64,000 nt of DNA from Streptomyces sp. NBC_01750 (GTDB lineage Bacteria; Actinomycetota; Actinomycetes; Streptomycetales; Streptomycetaceae): contig NZ_CP109137.1 in the NCBI RefSeq assembly GCF_035918095.1, positions 7,442,001 through 7,506,000 on the forward strand. Reading direction: 5' to 3'. The notes beneath the pieces were generated by a model. That model was given only the letters and a program-made list of their open reading frames with translations, did not search any database and was not told where the DNA came from. Below are positions 42,886-51,972 of this stretch, piece after piece; position 1 is the stretch's first letter; each line of letters opens with the position of its first letter. A program made the position numbers and the translations under genes.

Positions 42886-45800
42886 GTGCGGGGACGACAA
42901 CTGCTCAGCTACAGCGATGCGGTGGCGATTCTGACGGGGGGCAGTGCGGGTCTGGCGGCGGCCGACCGGGCGCTCGGCGGAGCCCTGTCGCTGGCGACGG
43001 GCGGAGTCAGCGACACGGTGCTGAGCGTGTTCGACGCGCAGGGGCGGATCCTGCGGCTCGGGCGCGATCTGACGTCGGGGCTGCGGGCGAGTTTGGGGTC
43101 TGCGGATCGGGCGTCGCGTACGGAGCGGCTGGCAGCGGCGCATGCGGTGCTCGTCGTCACCGCCTACTTCGAGGCGCTGGACGAGGCGGAACTGCCCTTC
43201 CGTCTGCAGGAGTTGGAGCTCACGCGCCGTGAGCAGATCGGTATCGCGGGAGGTGGGGATTCCGGGCAGGAATTCGTGCGGGCGCTGGTCGGCACCGGGG
43301 CACCGCAGCCCGCGCCGCACGTGCCCTACGAGCATGTCGTGGAGGAGCTGCGGGGCTGGTACCTCTCGGTCACCGCTCGACTGCTTGAGTTCATCTTCGG
43401 GCTCGCCGTCTACGAGCGACTTGACGACACACAGCAGCAGGCAGTCGCGGACACGCTCGGCGTGACGGTGTGGCGGCGTGCCGTGGAGCGTTATCAGGAG
43501 CTCTACACGCAACTGGCCACTGAGGTACCGGAGTTCGGCTTATGGTCCGGCCAGATCGAGCACCAGGCAACCCGCGTCTCCATCCGGCAGGCACTGACTG
43601 GCATCGAGACCGTCCTCGCCGGACTGAGTGCACTCCGTCCCCTCAGCCACGCCGCCGCGGCCCTCGCCACCGGCTACCAGGCAGCTCTGGTGCGGCCGAT
43701 CCTCTCCGAGGGCCAAGCCCCCACCGGCATGCGCCTGCCCACTCTCGGCGAGGGTTACGTCGACCCCGACTTCCGCGTCCGTGCGGTACTCGACAATGCT
43801 CTCGGCCCGGCCGAGGAGGGCTGGTGGGAGCACGAGATCGTACGGTCCGACCTCACCGAGTATCTGGCGGGCGTCCTCACCTCGGTCGCCTCGACCAATG
43901 TGCCGCTGGTCGTTCTCGGCCAGCCGGGCGCCGGAAAGTCCGTACTGACGAAGATCCTCGCGGCCCGGCTCCCCTCGGCGGGCTATCTGCCCGTGCGGAT
44001 CGTTCTCCGTGAAGTGCCCGCCGATGCCGATATCCAGGACCAGATCGAGCACGCGATACGGGCCGCGACCGGGGAGCGGGTTTCCTGGCCCGAGCTGGTG
44101 CGGGCGGCGGACGGTGCCGTGCCCGTTCTGCTCTTCGACGGTTTCGACGAACTCCTTCAGGCCACCGGCGTCAACCAGTCCGACTTCCTGGTCCGGGTGT
44201 CCCGCTTCCAGGAGCGTGAGGCGGACCAGGGGCGGCCGGTCTTCGCACTGGTCACCAGCCGGACCGCCGTCGCCGACCGCGCGCGCTACCCGGAGGGCGC
44301 GGTGGCGCTGCGGCTCGAACCGTTCAGGCAGCAGCAGATCGAGCGCTGGCTCGATCTGTGGAACCAGCTCAACGAGCCCTACCTCACCGCGCGCGGCCTG
44401 CGGCCACTGCCCGCCGCCGTGGCTGTCCGCCACCAGGTCCTTGCCTCCCAGCCGTTGCTGCTGATGATGCTGGCCCTGTACGACGCGTCCGAAAACGCAT
44501 TGCAGCGAGAGGCCGCCGGCGAGGAACAGCTCGGCGAGGCCGAGCTGTACGAGGAACTGCTGGCGTCCTTCGCTGTCCGTGAGGTGGGCAAGTCGGCCAC
44601 GTCATGCACGGAACGCGAGCTGGCCGAGCGCGCCGAGCAGGAGCTGCAAAGGCTCTCCCTCATTTCCTTCGGCATGCTCAACCGGCGTCGCCAGTGGATC
44701 ACCGCGGCCGAGGCGGAACAGGACCTGGCCGTGCTGCTCGGACGTCCGGAACCGGTACGAGACGGATTCCGGGCACCATTGGACCAGGGGGAGATCGCGC
44801 TCGGGCGGTTCTTCTTCGTCCAGCGTGCCCAGGCGTTGCGCGACGAACAGCGGCTGGCGACCTACGAGTTCCTGCACGCCACCTTCGGCGAGTACCTCGC
44901 CGCCCGGCTCGCCGTACATCTGCTCGGCGGACTGATCGGCCAGCGTCCGGCGCTCTCCGTCGGCCGGACCAGCATCGACGACGACCTGCTGTACGTACTG
45001 CTGTCGTACGCGCCACTCTCCTCCCGTCAGATGCTCCGCTTTGTGGCCTCGCGGATCGGGAAGATCGCCCCGGAGGACCGGAGGCGCCTCGGTGAGCTCC
45101 TCATCGCCGTGATGACCGACCACCGCCACCGCACCGAGCACCGGTTCGCGGACTATCGGCCCGCGGTCCGTGCCACGTCGTCGCGGCACGGCATCTACTC
45201 CGCGAACCTGCTGCTGGTCACCCTCCTGGTCACCGGCGGCCTCAAGGCGAGCGAGCTGTTTCCCCCCTGGGAGGGCAAGCCTGCCGGGGCCTGGCATCGG
45301 CGTGTGATGCTGTGGCGGGCGGCCTTCACGGAACCCGAGTGGACCGACTTCGCGCTGGCCCTCAGCATCCGGCACACCTGGAACGGAGACGGCCAGGAAG
45401 TCGACATCCGGCCTGCGCGGGACCTGGTCGACTCTCCGCAGCCGGTGGACGCGTACTGGCTGTACGAACGCCCTCCCGGCAGCGAGGACCGCAGCAGACG
45501 GATCAGCTGGGTGCGGCCCTATCCGGATCAGATCCGCCACAAGATGGCAGTCTCGGGCGGCACCAACGACGCCATGGTCCTGCACGCCGTCGACCCGGTC
45601 TTCCACTGGCTGGCCCCCGCCGTCACCACCTTCGTGGGGACGGCGGAAGGCGTGGCGACCTCGATCGCCAACGGCCTGACGTCACTGTGGCTGGCGAGCG
45701 CGCTGGGCGCGCCGGACGAGGGACTCGCGGTTCTGTACGACCATTGCGCCGCGTTGATCGAACCTCGGAACGGTCTCGACGACCAATCCCGGGATCGCGT

Positions 45801-46212
45801 GATCAGGCTGGTCTTCCGGCAATTGGTCGCCGACGCCGCGCGGCTCCCGGCGACCGTCGTGTGCAAGGTGCTGAACGCACCGGATTCAAGGCCGCTCGAT
45901 ACGGCGTGCAGGGAACTCAGGGCGCGGGCGGCGATCACGGCGCTGGAGGTGCACGGAGACGACGCCGCACTCCAGATGTGTGCGGGGGAGTCCCTCGATG
46001 CCCTCGCTTGGGCCTCCCACGAACGGCTGCTGACTCTGTACTCCGAGAGCGCGGGCTCCGCGCCGACGCAGGCGGCGCTCGCCGACGCGGTCTCCCGGCT
46101 GCTGGACCGTGTGCCGGCCGACGACCTGAGCGCGGAAGTCCCGGCGCAACTCGTCGACAGGGCACTCAGGTTGCTCGACCGCCACGCCCCACCACCCCCC
46201 GACGCCCCCTGA
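42886..46212 (+). CDS. NACHT-domain STAND NTPase, candidate antiphage NLR-like protein
   Basis: The 1108-residue protein has three parts. The helical N-terminus (about 1-300) resembles the NNH-type domains found on bacterial NACHT proteins. The NACHT NTPase (about 330-560) has Walker A GQPGAGKS (345-352) and Walker B VPVLLFDGFDEL (Asp418 and Asp421-Glu422). It also has the sensor-like VTSRTA and, later, YEFLHATFGEYLAARL, which is common in NACHT proteins. The remaining ~450 residues are helical without recognisable LRR, WD40 or TPR repeats and probably sense a ligand. Start GTG 42886 follows GGGGG. It stands alone, as many single-gene bNACHT defence proteins do; no nuclease or other effector domain is obvious. 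Antiphage function is inference from the family. Confidence 0.85.
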   Translation: MRGRQLLSYSDAVAILTGGSAGLAAADRALGGALSLATGGVSDTVLSVFDAQGRILRLGRDLTSGLRASLGSADRASRTERLAAAHAVLVVTAYFEALDEAELPFRLQELELTRREQIGIAGGGDSGQEFVRALVGTGAPQPAPHVPYEHVVEELRGWYLSVTARLLEFIFGLAVYERLDDTQQQAVADTLGVTVWRRAVERYQELYTQLATEVPEFGLWSGQIEHQATRVSIRQALTGIETVLAGLSALRPLSHAAAALATGYQAALVRPILSEGQAPTGMRLPTLGEGYVDPDFRVRAVLDNALGPAEEGWWEHEIVRSDLTEYLAGVLTSVASTNVPLVVLGQPGAGKSVLTKILAARLPSAGYLPVRIVLREVPADADIQDQIEHAIRAATGERVSWPELVRAADGAVPVLLFDGFDELLQATGVNQSDFLVRVSRFQEREADQGRPVFALVTSRTAVADRARYPEGAVALRLEPFRQQQIERWLDLWNQLNEPYLTARGLRPLPAAVAVRHQVLASQPLLLMMLALYDASENALQREAAGEEQLGEAELYEELLASFAVREVGKSATSCTERELAERAEQELQRLSLISFGMLNRRRQWITAAEAEQDLAVLLGRPEPVRDGFRAPLDQGEIALGRFFFVQRAQALRDEQRLATYEFLHATFGEYLAARLAVHLLGGLIGQRPALSVGRTSIDDDLLYVLLSYAPLSSRQMLRFVASRIGKIAPEDRRRLGELLIAVMTDHRHRTEHRFADYRPAVRATSSRHGIYSANLLLVTLLVTGGLKASELFPPWEGKPAGAWHRRVMLWRAAFTEPEWTDFALALSIRHTWNGDGQEVDIRPARDLVDSPQPVDAYWLYERPPGSEDRSRRISWVRPYPDQIRHKMAVSGGTNDAMVLHAVDPVFHWLAPAVTTFVGTAEGVATSIANGLTSLWLASALGAPDEGLAVLYDHCAALIEPRNGLDDQSRDRVIRLVFRQLVADAARLPATVVCKVLNAPDSRPLDTACRELRARAAITALEVHGDDAALQMCAGESLDALAWASHERLLTLYSESAGSAPTQAALADAVSRLLDRVPADDLSAEVPAQLVDRALRLLDRHAPPPPDAP

Positions 46213-46216
46213 CCCG

Positions 46217-48025
46217 TCACCCCAGGTCGAAAGCGTTGCGCAGCCCCAGCCGGTAGCGGATGCGGTCGTGGCGCTTCAGCGGCTCGACCTCGGGCGCGCG
46301 GAAGAGCGGCTGCACCGTGCAGCGCGGCGCCGACGAACCGACGTTGTCCAGTAGGGCGTTGACGGCCGCGCGGGCCGAGGCGTTCGCTCCCTCCATCGTG
46401 GCCAGGTCGATGTCGACGGCGACATAGTCGCCGGCCAGGAAGAAGTTGGGGATCCGGGTGGCCGCCTTAGGGCGGTTGTGGAAGGTGCCGACCGGGTGGA
46501 TGAGGAGCTCGTCCTCATTGGCCGGGTTCGGGGTGCCGAGGCCGGACACGCCCGGGTCGAGGAACCAGGAGTGCAGCGCGCTGTCCTTGAGCGCCGTGCG
46601 GCCCGTGTCGTTGACACTCGCCTTGAGCTGGGCCCACACCTCCCGGGCGACCTCAGCACGGGTGCACTGCTTGGCGGTCTTCCCGTACAGGATGCCGACC
46701 TTGTCCCACTCGGAGATGTCCACGGAGAGGCAGTCCACCGCGACGCCGTCGCCGTAGTCGGCCGGGAAGTTCCGGGAGGGCCAGTGCCCGGCCTGCTGGA
46801 TGGCCGTCAGGGACCAGGGTGAGTCGATGCAGTTGAGGTGCCCGTGCAGCAGCGGCGCTCGCTCGGTGAGATAGAACTGAATGCCTGTCATCCAGTCCGT
46901 CCGAAGGGTGTCGCAGCGCCCGAGCTGCGGGTCCGCCGCGCGCAGCTCGGCGCCCCAGGTCCGCCGGGCATGCTCCACCGGCATCGCCGATACATAGTGG
47001 TCGGCGGTCACCGACCGGCGTACGCCCTGCGGGTCCTCGATCACGGCGGCCGTGACACGGCCGGTGCCGTACTTCACCTCCCGCACCGTCCAGCCGATCT
47101 TGAACTGGACGCCCAGCCCTTCCAGATGGGTCACCCAGGGATCGATCCACGCCTCGTTGGTGGGCGCGTTGAGTATCCGGTCGAGTGGTCCGTCAGCGCC
47201 CCGGCCCAGCGCGTTGAAGGCGAAGGCCTCGAGGAGAGTGGCGACCGTACGCGTGCTGGCCTCCTCGGCCTTGGTCGCGACGATGTTCCGGGTGAGTCCG
47301 ACGGCCAGGACGCGCTGGTAGTCGTAACTCATCCGCTCGGCCCGGATGAACTCCCACCATGGCGTGCGCTCCCACGTCCCGTCGCGCCGCTCATCGCAGC
47401 TGGTGAGGAAGACGAGCCCGCGGCCCACGAAGTAGGCCGTCTCATGGGCCGGGATGCCCAGGACCGTGTCCAGCGCGGCGGTCAGCGCGCGGCGGATCTC
47501 GTCGAGAGTGAGCTCGGCCGGCTTGTGGCCCGGCCAGGGCAGCGGGATCCGTAAGTCCTCGCGCCCGGTGCGGGCGAACGACATCTCGGGTGGCGCAACC
47601 AGGTTGTCCCAGACCCCGTTGGCGTTACCGGGGTACGGGATGCGCCGCATCGTGTCCGGCAGGTTGTGGTAGATGCCGGGGATGAAGCGGAAGCCGTGTT
47701 CGGCGGGCAGCGGTCGGCGGCCGCCCTTCGCGCTGTCCGGGACGTCCATGCTGCGGGCCTTGCCGCCCAGTGCCCTGCGCTCGTAGACGGTGACCTGGAA
47801 TCCGCGGTCGGCCAGCTCGTGCGCGGCGGTGAGTCCGGCGACCCCGCCGCCGAGTACGGCGACGGACCGCGCGGCCGGAGCGGTCTGCGCGCCGTGGACG
47901 GCGGTGCGTTCCGCAGCGGTGGCCGCGGTGGCCGTTTCCGCCGAGGTCAGCGCCGCGGTGCCGCCGGCCGCGGCCGCCGCCGCCATGAAAGTGCGTCGTG
48001 TGTTGCCGACCCGGTCCATCCCCAC
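46217..48025 (-). CDS. Tat-exported FAD-dependent oxidoreductase (amine oxidase / HpnE-like)
   Basis: This 602-residue flavoprotein has a Tat signal (NTRRTFMAAAAAAGG) and a dinucleotide motif SVAVLGGGVAGLTAAHEL (about 54-71) of the flavin amine oxidase/phytoene desaturase type. Near the C-terminus NFFLAGDYVAVDIDLATMEG forms the second FAD contact. Hydroxysqualene dehydroxylase and carotenoid desaturase-like enzymes are relatives, but most act inside the cell, so export is notable. No terpene genes lie nearby. Start ATG 48023-48025. Confidence 0.83.
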   Translation of the reverse strand: MGMDRVGNTRRTFMAAAAAAGGTAALTSAETATAATAAERTAVHGAQTAPAARSVAVLGGGVAGLTAAHELADRGFQVTVYERRALGGKARSMDVPDSAKGGRRPLPAEHGFRFIPGIYHNLPDTMRRIPYPGNANGVWDNLVAPPEMSFARTGREDLRIPLPWPGHKPAELTLDEIRRALTAALDTVLGIPAHETAYFVGRGLVFLTSCDERRDGTWERTPWWEFIRAERMSYDYQRVLAVGLTRNIVATKAEEASTRTVATLLEAFAFNALGRGADGPLDRILNAPTNEAWIDPWVTHLEGLGVQFKIGWTVREVKYGTGRVTAAVIEDPQGVRRSVTADHYVSAMPVEHARRTWGAELRAADPQLGRCDTLRTDWMTGIQFYLTERAPLLHGHLNCIDSPWSLTAIQQAGHWPSRNFPADYGDGVAVDCLSVDISEWDKVGILYGKTAKQCTRAEVAREVWAQLKASVNDTGRTALKDSALHSWFLDPGVSGLGTPNPANEDELLIHPVGTFHNRPKAATRIPNFFLAGDYVAVDIDLATMEGANASARAAVNALLDNVGSSAPRCTVQPLFRAPEVEPLKRHDRIRYRLGLRNAFDLG

Positions 48026-48132
48026 CCCTTACCGACGGTAACTGTCGCGTCCGGCGCAGGAGCCTACGGAGATCCCCTGCGACCCGGAAGCCCGGCGTGG
48101 GCCTATTCGTTCAATGGCTGGAAAATGGACCC

Positions 48133-48567
48133 ATGTCCCGACGCAGCTCCCGCTCCCGGCGTGGTCACGCCCCCGCACTGACCGGCACCTCGCCCTGCCC
48201 CTGTGGCCTGGCCGCCACCTACGGCGAGTGCTGCGGCCGCTTCCACTCGGGCGAGCACGCAGCCCCCACCGCCGAGCTGCTGATGCGCTCCCGCTACAGC
48301 GCCTTCGTCGCACAGGACGCCGCGTATCTGCTGCGCACCTGGCACCCCGCGACCCGGCCGCCGCACCTCGAACTCGACCCCGGTATGCACTGGAAGGGGC
48401 TGGAGATCCTTCAGACCACGGAGGGCAGCCCCTTCCACTCCTCGGGAACGGTCACCTTCCGCGTCCGCTACCGGCAGCACGGCAAGCGTGGCGAACTGCA
48501 CGAGCGCAGCAGCTTCGAACGGCACGCCGGCGCCTGGGTGTACGTCGACGGTGTCTTCCTGGAGTGA
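48133..48567 (+). CDS. YchJ-family protein with SEC-C zinc motif
   Basis: The 144-residue protein starts with a basic, Ser/Arg-rich stretch followed by a SEC-C-like metal motif SPCPCGLAATYGECCGRFH and the conserved LLMRSRYSAFV and YLLRTWHP of YchJ/UPF0225. The domain has an NTF2-like fold. Function unknown. Start ATG 48133. Confidence 0.88.
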   Translation: MSRRSSRSRRGHAPALTGTSPCPCGLAATYGECCGRFHSGEHAAPTAELLMRSRYSAFVAQDAAYLLRTWHPATRPPHLELDPGMHWKGLEILQTTEGSPFHSSGTVTFRVRYRQHGKRGELHERSSFERHAGAWVYVDGVFLE

Positions 48568-48621
48568 GCGCCGGCGGGCGCTCACCCCGGGCCGGACGTA
48601 TGTGGCGCCGGTCGGGGCGGG

Positions 48622-49068
48622 TCACGCCCCGGTGGTGGACCCGGGCCGCACGATCATCAGGACCGTGACGGTCGCCCACAGCAGGTTGAACACCCCCGTG
48701 GACATGGCGAGCCTGGCGGAGGTGACCGCGCCGAGGTTGTCCAGGACCGCGCTCTGCCCGGGCAGCACCAGCAGTCCGAGGATGCCGGCGGCCAGGGCGG
48801 TGAGCACGATGGAGACGATCAGCCAGGTGTCGCCGAGGACATGCAGACTGTTGGCGGTGGCGAGGCCGAACACCGGCACGACGACACCGACAACGGCGTA
48901 CACCCGGCAGATGCGGTGCAGATTGCGTACGACACCGAGCGCCCCTTCGCTCTCGGGCTCGGCCCGGGCCCTGCGGACGGCGGCCGGGAACGCGCTGGCC
49001 GCGACGGTCACCGGGCCGATCGCGATGATCGCGGCCAGGACATGGACGATGAGCAGGAACTTGGTCAC
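48622..49068 (-). CDS. DUF2269-type membrane protein
   Basis: This 148-residue protein has four hydrophobic segments and the conserved opening FLLIVHVLAAIIAIGPVTVA. Its GTG (49066-49068) overlaps the stop of the DJ-1/PfpI gene, so they are co-translated. Family function unknown. Confidence 0.82.
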   Translation of the reverse strand: MTKFLLIVHVLAAIIAIGPVTVAASAFPAAVRRARAEPESEGALGVVRNLHRICRVYAVVGVVVPVFGLATANSLHVLGDTWLIVSIVLTALAAGILGLLVLPGQSAVLDNLGAVTSARLAMSTGVFNLLWATVTVLMIVRPGSTTGA

Positions 49069-49712
49069 GCCGGCAGTCCTTCGAGGACGGGGGCCGTGCC
49101 GCGGGCACTCCAGACCGTGCCACGGCGCTCATGGGAGAAGAGCTTCTCGACCTCGTGCGCGATACGGGGTCCGAGCTCCCGCTCCAGCAGATGGAGCGCG
49201 AGATCCAGACCCGAGGTGACGCCAGCGCCGGTCACCAGGTCGCCGTCGTCGACGACCCGGGCATCGATCGCGTGGACCCCGGCCGCGGCGAGCGCGTCGA
49301 GACCCATGTGATGGGTGGTGGCTCGGCGGCCCGTGATGAGCCCCGCCATCGCGAGCACCATGGAGCCGCCGCAGACGGTCGTCATGGTCACGCCTGGCCG
49401 GTCGCAGGCGGCCTTGAGCAGGCCGGGCAGCGGCGTCTCGAGACTCCGGCCGAGGACCGCCGGGACGGTGTCGGCGCCGCCGTCGTCCGAGATGCGGCCC
49501 GCGGCCCCCGGCACCAGAACCAGATCCGCGCGCTCGGGGTCCAGCGCGGCGGTGGCCCGCAGCGTGAGCATGCCCAGGCCGCCGGGCACCTCGCGAGGGC
49601 CCTCGGCCGAGACGAGTTCGACGGTGAGTGCGCCGCCGGCGCCGAGCACTTCGTACGGGGCGATCACGTCCAACGGGTCGAAGCCGTCGAACAGAACGAT
49701 CTGGGCGAGCAT
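49065..49712 (-). CDS. DJ-1/PfpI-family protein
   Basis: The 215-residue protein has the DJ-1 fold with the nucleophile elbow TTVCGGSMVLA (Cys near residue 114) and a preceding ADLVLVPGAAG strand. Relatives include isonitrile hydratases and the sensor domains of GlxA regulators, which is striking because a GlxA-type gene is divergent just upstream. Start ATG 49710-49712; a perfect palindrome lies 29-41 bases upstream. Confidence 0.87.
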   Translation of the reverse strand: MLAQIVLFDGFDPLDVIAPYEVLGAGGALTVELVSAEGPREVPGGLGMLTLRATAALDPERADLVLVPGAAGRISDDGGADTVPAVLGRSLETPLPGLLKAACDRPGVTMTTVCGGSMVLAMAGLITGRRATTHHMGLDALAAAGVHAIDARVVDDGDLVTGAGVTSGLDLALHLLERELGPRIAHEVEKLFSHERRGTVWSARGTAPVLEGLPA

Positions 49713-49740
49713 CCGGCACCAGTCCTCATGTCTCGGGATC

Positions 49741-49753
49741 TCGGGAATCCCGA
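49741..49753. promoter_or_regulatory. 13-bp palindrome upstream of the DJ-1/PfpI gene
   Basis: TCGGGAATCCCGA is a perfect palindrome centred on A49747, flanked by further CGGGA/TCCCG words (49734-49738 and 49756-49762). The position, 29 bases before the PfpI start, suits an operator, perhaps for the divergent GlxA-like regulator. Confidence 0.6.
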
Positions 49754-49914
49754 TGTCCCGGGACTCTCGTGAAGAGCCGCGCCCGGCGGGGCGGCCGAAC
49801 CGACGCTATTGAGCGCCGACGGCGGCCGACAGTGGCACGAAAGCCACCTATCAACGGATTCTCGCCAGGCTCTCCTGCCGTAGCTCCAGGCACAGGACCA
49901 CAGCTCACAGCCCC

Positions 49915-49943
49915 TTGGCCGGAAAGTGCCGGGCGCTTAGGTT
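49915..49943 (+). promoter_or_regulatory. Promoter for a probably leaderless GlxA-type gene
   Basis: TTGGCC (49915-49920), 17 bp, TAGGTT (49938-49943). The predicted transcription start falls at about 49950, which is the second ATG of the gene, so translation probably begins there without a leader. Confidence 0.55.
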
Positions 49944-49949
49944 ATGGCC

Positions 49950-50912
49950 ATGCACACTGTGGCCGTACTCGCCCTGGACGGGGTCATCGCCTTCGACCTG
50001 TCCACGCCGCTCGAAGTGTTCGCCCGCACCCGGCTGCCCGACGGCCGGGCCGCGTACCGGGTCCGGGTCTGCGCTCCGGCGGAGGAGGTCGACGCGGGAG
50101 CGTTCACGCTGCGCGCGCCCTGGGGCCTGGAGGCACTTGCCGATGCGGACACGATCATCCTGCCGGGCTGCGCCGATCCGACCGTGCCGGTCGCGCCCGA
50201 GGCGCTCGACGCGCTGCGGGCAGCTGCCGCTCGGGGTACGCGTATCGCCTCGATCTGCGCCGGCGCGTTCGTCCTGGCCGCCACCGGTCTGCTGGACGGC
50301 CTGCGTGCCACCACCCACTGGCTCTGCGCTGCCGCGCTCGCCGCACTGCACCCCGAGGTCGAGGTGGACCCCGATGTGCTGTACGTGGACAACGGACAGT
50401 TCCTGACCTCGGCCGGGGCCGCCGCAGGACTCGATCTTTGTCTGCACATGATCCGCCGGGACCACGGCTCGGCGGTGGCGGCCGACGCGGCGCGGCTTTC
50501 GGTGATGCCGCTGGAACGCGAGGGCGGACAGGCGCAGTTCATCGTTCACGACCGGCCGCCGAACCCGGACGGCGCGACCCTGGAGCCTCTGTTGCGCTGG
50601 ATGGAGGAGAACGCCGGGCGCGAGCTCACCGTCGGCGAGATCGCGGCGCACGCGGGCCTGAGCACCCGCACGCTCAACCGCCGCTTCCGCGAACAGACGG
50701 CGACCACGCCGGTGCAGTGGCTGCACCGGGCCCGTGTCCGCCAGGCGCAGTATCTGCTGGAGACGACGGGGTATTCGGTGGACCGGATCGCCACCCAGGT
50801 CGGTTTCGGCTCACCGACGGCGTTCCGGGACCGCTTCAAACGCCAGGTCGGCACCAGCCCGCACGCCTACCGCCGCGCTTTCCAGGGCTCGGACGCGCTT
50901 CAGCGGATCTGA
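49950..50912 (+). CDS. GlxA-family regulator (DJ-1-like domain plus AraC HTH)
   Basis: The 320-residue protein has an N-terminal DJ-1/PfpI-like sensor domain (about 1-180; SICAGAFVLAATGLL with the elbow Cys) and a C-terminal AraC double helix-turn-helix (ELTVGEIAAHAGLSTRTLNR, DRIATQVGFGSPTAFRDRF). ATG 49950 is preferred because the -10 box TAGGTT implies a transcript starting there; ATG 49944 would be inside the promoter. Divergent from the PfpI/DUF2269 pair, which it may regulate. Confidence 0.9.
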   Translation: MHTVAVLALDGVIAFDLSTPLEVFARTRLPDGRAAYRVRVCAPAEEVDAGAFTLRAPWGLEALADADTIILPGCADPTVPVAPEALDALRAAAARGTRIASICAGAFVLAATGLLDGLRATTHWLCAAALAALHPEVEVDPDVLYVDNGQFLTSAGAAAGLDLCLHMIRRDHGSAVAADAARLSVMPLEREGGQAQFIVHDRPPNPDGATLEPLLRWMEENAGRELTVGEIAAHAGLSTRTLNRRFREQTATTPVQWLHRARVRQAQYLLETTGYSVDRIATQVGFGSPTAFRDRFKRQVGTSPHAYRRAFQGSDALQRI

Positions 50913-50942
50913 CGTCCCGGGATCATCGACCGGACGCGGCGG

Positions 50943-51200
50943 TCAGTAGGTGCGGCCCGGCTTGATGATCAGTCGCGGGTTGTATGCGGCAAGGATCTTG
51001 TTGGACATGGCCAGCGTGGACAGTGCGTGCTCGCGGTCCGCCCGGTCCTCCGCGCACAGCGGGCTACGGAACCGGTACGCCTCACGCGCGGCGCACTCGG
51101 CGTCGATCTCCGCCTGCAGGATGTGGATCGGCATGCAGGACCCGATCAGCGCGGCGACGCTGTCGGGGATCGGTACGGGGATGAGGGGTGACGCGGTCAC
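50943..51200 (-). CDS. Small hypothetical protein
   Basis: The 85-residue protein has no recognised domain. It includes SCMPIHILQAEIDAECAARE and ends RLIIKPGRTY. GAAGGA 7 bases before GTG 51198-51200 supports this start. The helical, charged middle suggests a small soluble protein. Its neighbour on the right is a non-coding stretch. Confidence 0.6.
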   Translation of the reverse strand: MTASPLIPVPIPDSVAALIGSCMPIHILQAEIDAECAAREAYRFRSPLCAEDRADREHALSTLAMSNKILAAYNPRLIIKPGRTY

Positions 51201-51972
51201 GTGTAGTCCTTCTCTGCTTCTTCCGTCGGGTGCCGGCGGTCGGCGCCCTACCCCTCCATACGTACCGGACCGGTTGCCGGCTTTGGCGGCGGGGATGTCT
51301 CTGTGCGGCAACCGTTTCGGATCACCCCTTGAGGGGCCGGCCATGGGCGTACGCAAGGTTCTGAAGGGGCGGAACAGCGCGGCGATCTTGCCGAGCGTGT
51401 CCCGGCCGAACTGGTCAGGAACGACGGCTCGTACTTGCCGAGCGTGTCCCGGCCGAACTGGTCAGGAACGACGGCTCGTACGAGAAGTGCGCACTGCCCG
51501 GCTCGCCCGGCCGTACGCCTCCGGCGGCACCGCCGACATACCTTACGCGAACGCGGTCGACGCCTCCCCATCGGTGGTCCTGCGGAGCGAACGGAGTGAC
51601 GGACGGTGGCGGCCCGTTACCGTCTGGCCCATTGCGTGTGAAGTGGCCGCTGTGGCAGAGGGGGTTGATCGGGTCGCCGACCCTGTCCTCGAGGATCAAG
51701 TGTCATGCCGTCCGGGCCGCCTGCGCGAGGAAGATCGGGGCGCCGCCGCGCGAACGACTCGTGGAGCCGGGGGTGTCGGGGCAGTGAGCCGTCGGTGTGC
51801 GGGCGAAGAGGACGGGCGCACCGTACGCCCACGGTCGCGAACCGGCCCCCGGGGCCGGTGGGTTGATCCCCGAAGACGGTCTCGAGGCCGCGCGGCCGGT
51901 CTCCCGGGTGTCCGTAGGCGCTCACCGGGCCCTTCCCCGTTGCGGAGCGGCAGCCGGGGTGACGGACCCTGC
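51201..51972. other. 770-bp region without a confident gene
   Basis: This is the longest gene-poor stretch of the window. It contains a perfect 47-bp tandem duplication (51388-51481). Several frames are open on both strands, for example a minus-strand frame near 51415-51699, but none has a good start, ribosome site or known domain. It may hold decayed genes. Confidence 0.45.
51388..51481. repeat. Perfect 47-bp tandem duplication
   Basis: Bases 51388-51434 and 51435-51481 are identical. Each copy starts TTGCCGAGCGTG and ends ACGGCTCGTAC. Because 47 is not a multiple of three, duplication inside a gene would have shifted its frame, and no intact gene runs through it now. Confidence 0.92.
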
